64,000 bases of DNA from Verticillium longisporum (lineage: Eukaryota; Ascomycota; Sordariomycetes; Glomerellales; Plectosphaerellaceae), in assembly GCA_019188255.1 (NCBI GenBank), contig JAETXT010000014.1, forward strand, positions 1 to 64,000. Reading direction: 5' to 3'. Made by a program: the position numbers and the translations under genes. A model generated the notes under the pieces. That model was not told the DNA's origin and did not search any database. It saw only the letters and a program-made list of their open reading frames with translations. This document shows, piece by piece, positions 24,224-34,983 of this stretch (position 1 is the first letter of the stretch; every line of letters starts with the position of its first letter).

Positions 24224-26743
24224 ATGAGGATTCGGTTCGCCATCTCTGTCAGCTTGGCTGGAGCCATATCACCGTGTGAAGCTGCACGGGAAAGGGATTA
24301 TACTTCACACGTCAATCCTTTCCTCGGCACTGAAGGCCCAATACCTGGCTCCGCGTATCAAGGCGGCAATGTCTTTCCCGGAGCGACTCTGCCGTTCGGC
24401 GCCGTCAAGGTCGGAATCGACACAACTCGATGGGATACAAATTACCAAGCCAACGCTGGCTACACCCCTGAGGGCAACGTTACGGGCATTTCCATGCTGC
24501 ATGTTAGTGGCACAGGTGGTGCGCCAACGTACGGCTTGATACCACAGATGCCGCTCACCAGTCTTGAGGGGGTGAATTTGCTGGACAACTTAACATACAT
24601 GCAGCCAAGGACGGAGCACGATACAGCGACAGTGGGGTATTACAAGACCAGTCTTCAAAACGGTGTTGTGGCAGAGATGAGTGCCAGCATGCACAGCGGC
24701 ATCATGAAATACTCGTTCCCAAGCAGTGGTAACCAGCACATTATCGTCGATCTCAGCCACTACCTACCAACTCGTGGCAAAGAATCCCAATGGTACAGCA
24801 ACGGAAGAATTGAACTTAGTGACGACGGAAGCTGGTACACCGGTTACGGTGTGTACAGAGAAGGTTGGGCCCTCGGTGGAGACTTCAAAGTGTACTTCTG
24901 CGGACATTTTGATACAGCCCCAACCAATGTTGAGCTCTTCTCTGGGATGTACACCGACCCGTACTGGCCCAATGCGACTGACGTCCAACCTTCATTTGCC
25001 AACAATGGCAACGCCATCTGGGGCGGAACCGATGGCTACCAGTATGCGGACCGGGTCGGTGCTCTCTTCACCTTTTCAACGAACAGTTCCACAGTCACAT
25101 CCAAAGTGGGCATCTCCTGGATCTCATCAGACAAGGCCTGCCAGTTTCTGAATGACGAGATTCCTCATTGGGACCTTCATGTCACGGTCGCTGAGGCCAG
25201 AGATCATTGGAACAACGAAGTGCTGTCCAAGATTGACGCAAACACTCAAAACCAGACGCTATTGGAAATGTTTTACACTGGGCTTTATCATGCACATCTC
25301 ATGCCGTCAGATCGCACAGGGGAGAATCCCAACTGGGTTTCGGACGAGCCATACTATGATGACTATTACACTCTATGGGATACCTTCCGATGTACCCATG
25401 CCTTGATCTCTCTAATCCTTCCGAGACGGCAAATCGACATGAGTAAGTGCCCCCGTCGCCGAAACCAATCATTATGCTCACGCAACTCAGTCAGGTCCAT
25501 GATCGACATCTGGCGTCACGAAAGATTCATGCCCGAGGGTCGCAGCCACAATCACAATGGCCGCGTTCAGGGCGGCTCCAACTCAGACAACATTCTCGCC
25601 GATGCGTACGTCAAAAACCTGGACGCCCACCAGCTTATCAACTGGACGGATGGATACGCTGCCATGCGCACCAACGCCGAATTACAGCCTTACAACAACT
25701 TTGACTTCAACGATCCCACGGGGAGCACAAAAGAAGGACGAGGCGCTCTGGATGACTGGAAAAAATATGGATACGTATCAGTCAACTACGGGAGAAGCGT
25801 GAGTAAGACAGTCGAGTATTCGCTCAATGACTTCGCGGTCTCGCAAGTGGCGCTAGGCGAGGCCCCGGAGGAGGCCAAAACATACTTGAAACGTTCCGCG
25901 TGAGTAGGATATTTAGAAACTTGCGGGCAGAAAAAGTGAGCTAATAGTTCTAGTGGCTGGCAAAGGATTTGGAACTCGGAGGCAGAAGCGCATAATCACA
26001 CTGGCTTTCTCGCACCGCTGCAGCCTAACGGTACAGTCCTCGAACCGTATGATCCACTAGCATGCGGCGAATGTAATTGGCAAGCCATTTCTTATGAAGG
26101 TACTCCGTGGGAGTATAGCTTTGGCGCACCTCACGACATGAGCACACTCATCTCCCTCATGGGTGGCCCCGAAGTATTCGAAGACCGGCTGGATACAAGT
26201 TTCGTTCCTGACCTCGGAGCACAAGATCAAGGCAATAACGGAATTGGGTCCATGATATACAACCCAGGCAATGAACCTAGCTTCATGACACCGTTTCTAT
26301 ACAACTACATCCAAAAGAAACAGTGGAAGAGCGTCATGAGAAGTCGGGCCATCGTTGATGAATTTTACCATGCTGGATCGAGCGGGATTCCTGGCAACGA
26401 TGACGCTGGGAGCATGAGTAGCTGGCTCGTCTGGAACATGCTCGGGCTTTACCCTGTCGTAACACAACCTGTGTATTTGATTCTTGCACCACGATTTACA
26501 TCTTACAGCATGAAGGTTGGGGTAAATGGGACACTACGGGTCACGGCCAAGGGTATCGACGATGGTCCCTATATACAAAGCCTCAAGGTGAATGGAAAAG
26601 AATGGGATAAGAGTTGGGTAAGCCATGAGGATCTCCTTGGCGGAGATCAGAGGGGAGGCTTACTGGAGTTTGTTCTGGGCAAGAGGCCGGTCTCGTGGGA
26701 CTCTGGAACGGTGCCCCCAAGTCCAGGCGCTCTGAGCACATAG
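24224..26743 (+). CDS. Secreted GH92 alpha-mannosidase, left copy (intact)
   Basis: Exons 24224-25442, 25491-25899 and 25954-26743 give 805 aa. The 48-nt first intron is stop-free and in frame, so it looks like coding sequence; removing it gives the family-typical join before RSMIDIWRHERFMPEGRS. The ATG at 24224 starts a signal peptide ending near CEAARERD; the frame upstream lacks one. GH92 hallmarks in order: VNPFLGTEG, PGATLPFGAVKVG, HVSGTGG, LWDTFRC, NGRVQGGSNSDN, INWTDGYAAMRT, STKEGRGALDDWKKYGY, NPGNEPSF (putative acid Glu) and GIPGNDDAGSMSSWLVW (Asp base motif). GH92 enzymes are Ca-dependent exo-alpha-mannosidases acting on N-glycans or fungal mannan. The run GGGG at 26652-26655 keeps the C-terminal frame open here, unlike in the right copy. 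Confidence 0.93.
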
Positions 26744-27364
26744 CTAGATTTGTAAACATAATATGATCAAATTTGATTCCAGTTCTTGATATGCCAATAT
26801 CTCAATGTCGGCCCATCAGGCTGGCCTCTATAGTCGGGAGATCCTCTGCTGTATTTGTAGGCTATGGACTTGATATGTCGCCTACTAGATGAATTGGCCA
26901 GTGAGTCAATGCAAGTAAAAGTATGAAGCCCCTAAACGAAATCGTTGTTGATTTCCTTATATTAGTGAATCCTTCGCCATAATCATCAGTCACCATGGGC
27001 CTGGCTTTAGTCAAATCCATAGTCAAGGAACTGACTCTTTCGTCCCGTTGACCCAACCATGGATGCAACGGCTCTTGAAACGAACTTAGATCACGCTGCC
27101 GCGTTCTCAATGTCGGCTCGTCATTAGAATGATAGGTTCCCTGTCTGATCAGAAGCCTTGGTCCCACCAAATATTCAGCCATGCCGCTTAGCCAGTTGAC
27201 CAACGCCTCTAATCACTTTGACTCTCGCCATAACTTGCAGTCAATCATGAGCACACTTAAGAGTTGCGCCCGACAGCAGACACGAAAGCCAGTAATCGAT
27301 GATTACACGCTCTCAAACCGTCTCTCACCGTTGAATGATGTGTGCCGCGAGACAACGAGCAAGA
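26744..27364. other. Convergent 3' region, no supported gene
   Basis: Lies between the convergent stops of GH92 and the tail-anchored protein gene. A minus-strand open frame at 26862-27203 has no recognisable features. Confidence 0.5.
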
Positions 27365-28443
27365 TCACGAAAGAGCTACGCCCGCGATCACACTAATACC
27401 CCACGCGCCTAGGATGGTGCCGATGGCGGCCCATCGGTTGGGCATCAGCGGACGAGCAGCACTCTCTTCGTCGCCAACAGTACTACCTGGATTGTTTGTA
27501 GTCGCTTCCTCGTTGTTGTTGCCATTGCCGTTCCCTTGATCGGATCCATCGCCACTGTTAACAAGATAGATAGCCTGTACAACGGCAACGCCTGACTCCC
27601 ACAAGGCTCCTTGCCAAAGGCAGCCAATCCGCTGGCAGTTTCCTCGGGGAGACCGGACGAGTCAAATGGGATGACATAGGTCACGGCGTCGGAGGTGTCG
27701 CGCCACCCCGTTGTGAAGGGAAATTTCCCCAGTGTTGCGGTTGTGGTCACACCCGCGAAGTCAAACGTCTCGGTCCTTAGTTCGTTGCCATCTCCCAGGC
27801 CAGTGCCATTATATCTATACTGGCAAGCTGTTCTACCAGCCAGCTCAGAAAGGGGGAAGTTAGACCAGCAGCCTTGGTACGGGTTGACTGAGTAGCCGCT
27901 GTGGATGCGGTCCCAATTAGTTTGGAAAGGAGATAATATGCTTTTGGAGATAGAAAATGGCTCACCTTGGGCAGCAGGCCACGGCTGTCTGAGTGGGTTC
28001 CAGAATCGAAGTCAGCATGTTGGCTTGGAAGTTGGCGGCTGGGAAGTTCGTCGTTTCCCCAGGCGCTCCCTCGGTGAAGGCAGTCGGCTGGAAAATATCA
28101 GACACACTGGGGGGCCATTGTTCATGGCAGCGATGCCAACGGTAACCCATTTGTCAGGGCACTGGTTGCCGGGAGAGTAGTAGTGGGCGGTGGTCACTTC
28201 CACGGCGAGATCGACGTTCTCATATATTTCATTGACCTTGCCGCCGTTGGGACGACACTCGTCTGAAATGTTCCAGCCGTCGCACCCATCAACAATCAAG
28301 CGCGGAAACCAAGGTACTTGAGGGACTCCGAGGCCGCTGCGGGTGACTGGCTCGGTCGCACAAGATTGGGGAGAAGTCCATGTTGTGGTTAGGGGCCCAG
28401 CATTGTGCCACTCGAGATTTCCTCCGGTCTGGATGGAGGACAT
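27365..28443 (-). CDS. Fungal secreted-type protein with C-terminal hydrophobic tail, left copy; two frame breaks
   Basis: The likely ATG is at 28443 (MSSIQTGGNLEWHN). A 67-nt intron, 27965-27899, lies between a CCPS and the following GYSVNPYQGCWSNFPLSEL. The protein is Cys/Trp-rich with many N-glycosylation-type sites, then a Gly/Asn/Asp-rich low-complexity stretch and a final hydrophobic helix (WAAIGTILGAWGISVIAGVALS), suggesting a membrane or GPI anchor. I know similar fungal proteins only as uncharacterised. Two one-base shortages break the frame, at the G run near 28110-28115 (six bases, seven needed) and near 27607-27618. Both are shared with the right copy. No signal peptide follows the ATG, and the transposon sits 58 bases upstream, so an upstream secretion exon may have been cut off. 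Confidence 0.6.
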
Positions 28444-28501
28444 CTCGAGATTTAGGTTGGCGAGTGAATATTTGGCTGCAGGCTTTTGTGCTTGAAATCG
28501 G

Positions 28502-30364
28502 TAACGTAATCCACAAGCGAGTGGTTCACCCATGCGAGTGGTTCACTTCACCCCGACCCGACAAACATTCCGAGGAAAACCTCAACCCAAACGCCGTAAA
28601 TCAATTAAAATCACTCCTCCTCGTCTTTTGCAGACGATGAGATAGCTACCTGACAAGTTCTCGCGTTGTGGCCGGTCTTCCCGCATACGCTACAGCATCG
28701 TTTCTTCGGCTGGGACCACGACGCGGGACCCGGGTTCTGCAGCGTTTCCTCTTTTATCTGGATATCTACTTCCTTCTGAGCAATCTTGTCCTGTCCCTCG
28801 CCTACAGCCATGCTTCCTCCTTCCCGGAGACGTAGCTTTTGGCCCTCCGGCGTCGGCTTAGTGTAGCATTTTCCTCTCGAAGGATCATAACCTCTGACTT
28901 CAAAAGAGCGATCTGGTGCATAACACCCCGCGTCCCCTTCGCAAGATAGTCAACAGCATCTAAAATTGACGTTGGGGAGCTTCCCTGGTGGCGTGAGATT
29001 CGCCCTTTGATGAAGTCAGTCTGGGAACCTGCCTCGAGCAGGTTAGTGGGCGTCTTAGAGACCCAAGAATCACGCTCCCCGTGGGACGTCCCCGGAGGCG
29101 TCGTCGTCCTCAACCTCACATCCAGCTTTGACAGGACTGTTTCCGGGTTATGGGGGACAAGCCCCGCTCCTCGAAAGCCTCCCTGGATGTTTTTTCTGTC
29201 ATTGCTTGCTGAAATGCAGCCGAAAACGCCGGGAAGAAGTCCTCTTTGCTGATGTGCGTTGTACCCGCCCTCATCCTATCCTCGATTTGCCGACCGTATG
29301 CTTTCTTTAGTGGGCCAAAACACCCAACATCGAGAGGCTGGAGTAGATGTGACGAATGAGGAGGCATACAGAGTGTGATGATGTTGTTCTCCTTGCAGTA
29401 GAGTTCGAAGTCGACCGAGTGGTGACTTTCGTGGCCATCCAGGATCAGTAGGCGATAACCGCCCGAAGTACGGGACTTTGTATGCCTGTCAAAATGCCGA
29501 ATCCATTCCAGACCAATATCATTCGTCGTCCAGCCGTTTGGAGATGTTGCGATTCTCCAGTCGCGAGAAATCGCGTCGTCCTGGTACCAGCTCGAGAGGT
29601 GGTACTTGCCCGAAACCACGATGAACGGCGGGACGGAGAAACCCAACGCGCCAACGCCCTGGATCACCGTAACCCATTCCCGGTTGCCTGGCTGCCTCAT
29701 CTTCACATTGGACCGTCTTTCCGAACTGGTCACGACCATTCCGTTGGCGATAACGCCCATCTGGAAGCCGGTCTCGTCAAAGTTGTACATGTCAGCCTCT
29801 TGGATGCCGTACTTGGCGATCATGTTATGCACGAGGCGGAACCACGCGTTTATCGCGTCCGGATCTTCGCATTGGGCCCTCTTGTAGTCGTACTTGCGAA
29901 AGAAACGCGTCCGGAGCTCTGGTTGCCGTTTGACGAAGTTTGCGGCCCAGTTCTTCCCGACGCGTGGCGCGTCACGGTCGGCAAGCAGGCGATTCGCCAT
30001 GTCTCCGACCTCACCCAACCGGGGAGGGTAAGATCGCGCATCTAGGTCAAGGATATATTCGACAATAGTTTTCTCTTCTAGTACTGTTAATTTGGCAGAA
30101 TTGGGCGGGCTTTCGCGTCGGGAGGGTTTGCCCTTCTGGCGTCGGAGGAGCGTCGTTAAGGGGACGGTGTAGATCCTCGCAGCACTCCGGGCGCTTAGGT
30201 TCGGGTCATTGTCCATAGCTTGGATAGCAAGGAATAATTGACCTTCTTTTGAAAGAGTCTCCATCGCGGGCGGAGGTGGAATCTGTAGAATTCAGGTGTA
30301 GGTCGTGGGCCCGGGCGAAGTGAACCACTCGCTTGGGTGAACCACTCGCTTGTGGATTACGTTA
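28502..30364 (-). mobile_element. pogo/Fot1-like DNA transposon, left copy, with TA target duplication
   Basis: The element spans 28504-30362 (1859 bp), bounded by TA at 28502-28503 and 30363-30364. Its terminal inverted repeats are about 46 bp with a single mismatch. Both ends begin ACGTAATCCACAAG, and each contains a tandem pair of the motif GCGAGTGGTTCAC, a likely transposase-binding duplication. The element carries one transposase gene on the minus strand. It is the mirror partner of the copy at 44965-46823. Confidence 0.92.
28611..30264 (-). CDS. pogo-family DDE transposase, left copy, two frame breaks
   Basis: The main frame starts at 30264 and runs to 29116. An N-terminal psq/CENP-B-type helix-turn-helix (SARSAARIYTVPLTTLLRR) and a second HTH region (VGKNWAANFVKRQPELR) precede the catalytic core. 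The core has acidic motifs NFDETGF, LILDGHESHH and LLQPLDVGCFGPLK, the DDD arrangement of Fot1/pogo elements. Downstream, in other frames, lie the family-typical RISRHQGSSPTS region, a coiled stretch, and a CCHC zinc knuckle (CSVCGKTGHNARTC) ending at 28611. The frame breaks at a G run, 29152-29156 (five; six would restore the family frame), and at the TTTT run 28837-28840 (four; the right arm has five). A full product would be about 550 aa. Activity of this copy is doubtful unless the breaks are sequence errors. Confidence 0.88.
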
Positions 30365-30815
30365 TTCGTTGCTCCAAGCTAACAGTCACAAGGGAGGCCA
30401 GTGCATATTGTCATAGCTTTAATAGAAGCGCGTTTTGGGAGGCCTCATTATTAACTACTAGTGGCCTGGACCCTGTTCCAGGGCGCATCTATTGCGGCAC
30501 AGATATTTCGCCCACAAATGACGTGTTCCCGTGCCTTGCCATCACCGATTTCGGTAAGAGGTGGAACCAGGATGTTAAGCCATGGGAAGGGGTCATACTG
30601 ACAGCGGTACAGACAAATCAATCACCCACATTCCCGCCAGAATTTACAACTTTGATCACGGTAATAAGATGCCACCCTTTGAATAAATTGGTCAAGTTAA
30701 GCTAGCTCAATTGAAAAGCTTGTTTAAGATAAAGACTGGAGGAAGCTAGCGTGCAAGACTTGACGGCTGGAAGGGCCAACAGTCTTGGAACTACCTATAA
30801 CAGGCCGAGCAAAAC
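30365..30815. other. Spacer edge next to transposon, no supported gene
   Basis: Start of the unique spacer. Bases beyond 30365 have no counterpart next to the right-arm transposon. A plus-strand open frame enters from the transposon end, but it has no recognisable content. Confidence 0.5.
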
Positions 30816-31726
30816 CTACTGACGGAAAACACTCCAATGAACCTTGGCAAGCTCAATCCAGTTCCGGCGACCCATATCACCGCCTGCACCAATCCTTCCG
30901 TTCCTGTTGTATCTATTCATTGAATCTGTAGTGAGATCCCTGACATCCGTATCGCCCACGATTGCCCCAAAGAAGTTGTCCGTATAGACCCTAAAGCCAC
31001 ATTCTCCGCAGCCAACCAAATTGAACCAGCTGTAGAGAGGGCTTCACTGCTTATGTGAACCCCAATCCAGTGCTTTTGCTGTGCTTGCGAGCTCTGAATA
31101 GGTAGGGTATCTGATATAAGGCTTGTGATGGTTGATTCTTGATTGTCTCTATCTCTGAGTTACCGCTACTTACGTGAGTTAGATATACCCGTCTACTTCA
31201 CCGATCACGTAAGCCGTAGCTCACGTGCTCCTGAGAGCCGTGGATCCCAGATATCCCAGATATCACCATCCTAACCACAGGATTCCCTAATATTGGTTCA
31301 ACACCAGCCATTATTCTGCTTATCATCATTAGAGAAGAAACACCTTCCCCTAATATGATCCCTTGCGTAATCTCTTATGCAGATACAGTGGGCCGTGAGT
31401 GGCGAGCCACCTGAGGTCTCGTCTCGGAAGTTCGCCGCGCCGCAAGCGTCATAGCCATTGGGCAAATATTACCATGACCATCGACGGACAAGGCTGCCTG
31501 TATTGCCTGGTTCGTCGTCGGCGTCTTCTAGGTTTGCCCCTTTGGCAACCCAGACCGTATATGTCTTTCCGTCGGAGGCCGTAAAGTTGTGGGTATCGAC
31601 AGTATCCAGATCTACTGATGCTGGAAGGCCAACTATGTCTGCATCTGACGCGTGAGGCAGTACAGCCAAGGCTGCGGCCAGAGACGCCATTCTGAGAGAA
31701 AGGAGGAAAGTGGCGTCCGCAATCAT
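30816..31726 (-). pseudogene. Hce2/Ecp2-type secreted effector remnant
   Basis: The ATG at 31726 opens a signal peptide (LLSLRMASLAAALAVL). A frame follows that, after one in-frame TAA near 31469-31471, continues with NGYDACGAANFRDETSGGSP, the N-terminal signature of the Hce2 domain (homologues of Cladosporium Ecp2). The second half of the domain is recovered in 31019-30816: GECGFRVYTDN, GDTDVRDLTTDSMNRYNRNG, then GAGGDMG and VHWSVF. About 300 bases of unrelated sequence with further stops separate the halves. The TAA could come from CAA by a C-to-T change. Ecp2-type proteins are secreted apoplastic effectors, some of them cell-death inducers. This copy looks inactivated by a stop plus an insertion. 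A long, odd intron is the alternative for the middle part. Confidence 0.65.
31105..31287. mobile_element. Possible MITE-like insertion inside the Hce2 remnant
   Basis: 183 bases flanked by TA on both sides, with short near-inverted ends (GGGTATC and GATTCCC) and internal inverted motifs (ACTTACGTGAG near 31168, CTCACGTGC and TCACGTAAG near 31205-31227). It falls in the gap that splits the Hce2 domain. The terminal repeats are very short, so this is tentative. Confidence 0.3.
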
Positions 31727-33516
31727 TGCTGTGAAGGATGAAGTATTAGGATAATGAAAATGATGTTGCTGTGCGGGTGAATATCGGACGTGACCTTCAG
31801 AAATGGCAGAGGGTGAGGTACGATATATGAGGATGAATGTTGTCCATGTGGTTGATCATATCGCGATCTATGTAGCAGGAGCGGGCATTCTTATATTTCC
31901 ATGAGCGGCCGGTTGTTGCTTACTTCGTTTGCTAAACCTGACGGATGGCAAGAGCCTTTGCGTTCCTGACTGTCCGTTAATTTTCCCTTCACCAACAAGT
32001 TAACAACCTGCAATCTCTGACCTAGTTTGGTCCAATATCAAAAACCTTGCCGCACTCTAATTACCCTGCAATTAAACCTGCATTTACCCAGACTCCATAA
32101 GTGGAAGGTCTACTTGGAAAACATCTCTCAAAAATTAACCATCTATTATCAGGTGAATTAACAGTCAAAAGTCCGATTCGCGCCCTTGATTTGAGGAAAA
32201 GGATTGATCCCCGTCTATGCGCAGAACCCTGATGCTTCTTACTCTTAGAGGAGGGTGGGGACTAGCTAAAATCAATTGTCATGCCACCGAAACGCACGAA
32301 CACTATAAGAAGCACTCCTTCATGAGTAGGTGCTTTTGTAGCTGCGCCCGGATAACCCACAATCGAAATAAAGCCACCAATGTCTACGATTGAAAACGTT
32401 TGCATCACAGGTACTTTTGTAGCTGCGCAGGCTGTGCCACGATCGCGTCACCGCCATTGATGTCCGCAATAGAAGACCCTGGGGCCCAGCCATCGACAAG
32501 CAAAACAAAACATACAACACCAGGGATTCGCCGGTGGTCACCCACCCGACTACTGGTCTGGCCCTCACTGGTTTATCGATGGGAGAGCGGACGGGATCCC
32601 GAGCTTTCCAATAGGTATGGTCGTATGTGCTGAGCGGATCGTTGTCTGGTGTTTATGTAGACTAAGATACTCATGGTGATGTCGGGGTGCAGGTCGAAGG
32701 TTGATTTCAATTGTAACGACTTGCGAGCCCAGGTGTCTGGGTTTAGAGGCTGTATTTGATTCAGGGGACGGCTGTCTTCCCTAATGACCCCTAAGCCTTT
32801 TGCTGCGTGTGCTCCCTCTTCGATTGGATATGTCGACATTCGACTTTATGGGCTCACTCACTGTAACTGCATAACAAAGCTTAGAAAATGGAATGGCAAT
32901 TTTCCTTCCTTGCTTTTCATGGTAATGTCTCTCTGTTTCGTACTTGCTGGGTTGGGATGGGTTATTTTATCGGTTCGTTCATCGTCATGTGAATCCTCAA
33001 TAGCGTGGCAGTTTCCCCGTTACCTCCTACTGGGAGCTTCAACTAAAATGAACTGACTTGCCCATCCAGCGTGAGGGACAAAAGATAGTAACGACCGATA
33101 TTTGTTCTACGAGGGTTATCATCCGTTTTCGGGTCGACACGAGAATCGGGGCTCAGGGCTGGACGCAGTGACGTATATGATGATGACGGCAGTGCTTTGT
33201 TGAAGCGCCAGGCTGTTGGTCATGCCAGACGGAGGCAAGCCCGTCATCACAGCTGCCACGATGAAGAGACTTTCGAGAGGAGGACCACGCTCTTTCCAAT
33301 CCACGCAATGTGGCGGTGGGCATGCTGCGAGTACAACGCTGTTCATGTTGAATATTCTTAGGAATAGTCGTTTTAGATCCCAGAGCATATGGAGAGAAGA
33401 AGGGAAGATTGATTGACTAAATGAGGCCAAAGCAAAGAACGGGAGGTCAGGAGCCTGTGTAGGTTCATGACCAAGGAAGGTGGTCAGACCGGGACTAGAA
33501 CAGCTCAATATCAAGA
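31727..33516. other. Intergenic, no supported gene
   Basis: 1.8 kb. The only structure I see is a direct 15-base repeat, CTTTTGTAGCTGCGC, at about 32333 and 32413, inside frames without recognisable domains. The left part holds the upstream region of the Hce2 remnant. Confidence 0.45.
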
Positions 33517-34983
33517 TCACTCATCGACTTGAACCCTAATTGGGTCCTTTCCCGTCCAGGCTTCCGTCTCCCTCGCCATGTCCGAGGGCGCCTTCCACCG
33601 CACGTTCCTCTCAACTACAGCTCGCCATCTGCGGAACGCCGATCCTTCACCGTCGTCATCGTAAATTGGAAAGCGACTGTTTGGCTCGACGCATTGGAGG
33701 CAAATGGCTCGCCAATTACTGGACGAGAAATCCATATGAAGAGTAGCAGATTGCAGATTCGGCATCCGACGCACAGCGGCAGCCATGCTGATTGCCAGTG
33801 GGTTCATAGTCTCCGGGTCCGGTTCCATGCGCCACAAGTGCTGTGGCCATAGCCAGGCCGGGTCGTCCTCCGCGTCTGAGTCGTCGCTCTCCAGTCCTGA
33901 ATTCATGGCTCCAAAGTCTGTATCGAATTCCTCGTCTTCACGCCCTTGCTGCAAAGCTCCTTCCTTCGTTCGGTCCCCGGTATAATACCATTGTCCGCTG
34001 GGTAACACGATGCCACAGTCGATCTCGAGGCGCCTGAGAGAGGGCCAGACAGACTTGTCTTCGCCAACGGATGCGCAATGGCGATGATCCCAGAAGAGAT
34101 CAGATGAGATGCTAGGAATGTCCAGCTTGAGCTCCAGAAATCCAGTCATCTGAGAAAGCACCCGAATGGCCTCGCAAAGCTTATCGACCCCCTGCTTGTC
34201 TTGCAAATTCTTACACTGATAGCTGTGATTGTCAGGACTGTCTCCGCCCTCTTGCCGAAGCTTGAATCTTCTCAGCCCATGTAAGGACTTCGAAATCATA
34301 GTGATTCCGTCAGCGAGAGCATCGCGATGTTGCGAGCGGACTTGTGGGCGGCCGTGCCCAGGATCGAGGATTTCAAGATCAACCGTTTCAAGGAGCGGCA
34401 AGACACATGCCAGCCGACACAAGCTCGTCGGATGCAGGGCTAGACCTGGTGAGCAACCACCGACCTGTAAGTGCTTTATGCGCCGCAGCCTTGGGAGTTC
34501 GGCAACGTCCGCATCACTCATCGTGAGGTAGCGACCCTCGGCTGGGGAACTGTGAAGATGGGTCTCTCTATTGGGCCATTCGGATATGAGTATAAGTTCC
34601 AATGGCTCAAGAGCCTCGTTCGACATATTCTGCTCCCAGCGATGGATTTCGCGGAGCAGAGTCGAAACAGCCGTAGCCACGGTTTCCTCATTCTGGCAAT
34701 GCTCCTCGGCGGTGGCGGCATTGGTGGGCATTTTAAACGAGAGTATGACGGTTCGCAGGTACGATCGGCGATATGTTTGTGAGTAGATGCGAGAAAACCG
34801 AGCCATGCCGTCAGACGAACTCGGAACATCGATCAATCTCATCGTCTGAGGCTCAACGACAGCCTGCCACGCGCGCGAAATCGCTGCAAAATTTGCATAT
34901 TTTCTTTGTAGTCTTTCTGCCTGATGAAGCTGCCTGACCTCATCAAAGATCATGGAGATAATGTCGAAACCAAGTTTGTCCAT
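33517..34983 (-). CDS. F-box-like/leucine-rich fungal protein, 488 aa
   Basis: A single long exon with ATG at 34983. The N-terminus (DKLGFDIISMIFDEV, then AISRAWQAVVEPQTMRLI) has the helical pattern of fungal F-box-like proteins: a short hydrophobic F-box helix followed by a W-containing helix. The central 300 residues contain spaced leucine/isoleucine strands (LRRIKHLQVGGC, LLETVDLEIL, LRRFKLRQ, FLELKLDI, LRRLEIDCG, LQSATLHMDF) typical of irregular LRR repeats. There is an acidic insert (ESDDSDAEDDPAW). Such proteins are usually SCF ubiquitin-ligase substrate adaptors and expand in accessory regions; the target is unknown. No signal peptide and no breaks are seen. It lies in the unique spacer. 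Confidence 0.75.
   Translation of the reverse strand: MDKLGFDIISMIFDEVRQLHQAERLQRKYANFAAISRAWQAVVEPQTMRLIDVPSSSDGMARFSRIYSQTYRRSYLRTVILSFKMPTNAATAEEHCQNEETVATAVSTLLREIHRWEQNMSNEALEPLELILISEWPNRETHLHSSPAEGRYLTMSDADVAELPRLRRIKHLQVGGCSPGLALHPTSLCRLACVLPLLETVDLEILDPGHGRPQVRSQHRDALADGITMISKSLHGLRRFKLRQEGGDSPDNHSYQCKNLQDKQGVDKLCEAIRVLSQMTGFLELKLDIPSISSDLFWDHRHCASVGEDKSVWPSLRRLEIDCGIVLPSGQWYYTGDRTKEGALQQGREDEEFDTDFGAMNSGLESDDSDAEDDPAWLWPQHLWRMEPDPETMNPLAISMAAAVRRMPNLQSATLHMDFSSSNWRAICLQCVEPNSRFPIYDDDGEGSAFRRWRAVVERNVRWKAPSDMARETEAWTGKDPIRVQVDE

Larger units (their letters stand above)
11326..30365 (+). repeat. Left arm of giant inverted repeat (19,040 bp visible)
   Basis: Left position x matches right position about 75,326 or 75,327 minus x on the opposite strand over the whole arm. 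Gene-by-gene comparison shows the same coding frames, stops and intergenic sequence. Only three differences were found: GGGG at 26652-26655 versus three bases opposite, TTTT at 28837-28840 versus five opposite, and GGGGG at 29152-29156 versus four opposite. Identity stops at 30365, three bases past the end of the transposon (its TA duplication plus one T). Confidence 0.97.

Noticed and set aside
29482..30045. 187-aa open frame opposite the transposase
   Set aside because: Antisense shadow of a conserved transposase; it recurs only because the transposon is duplicated.
32320..32568. Short duplicated coding motif (RSYKST) suggesting a repeat protein
   Set aside because: Only two copies in a frame without other features; kept only as a 15-base direct repeat note.
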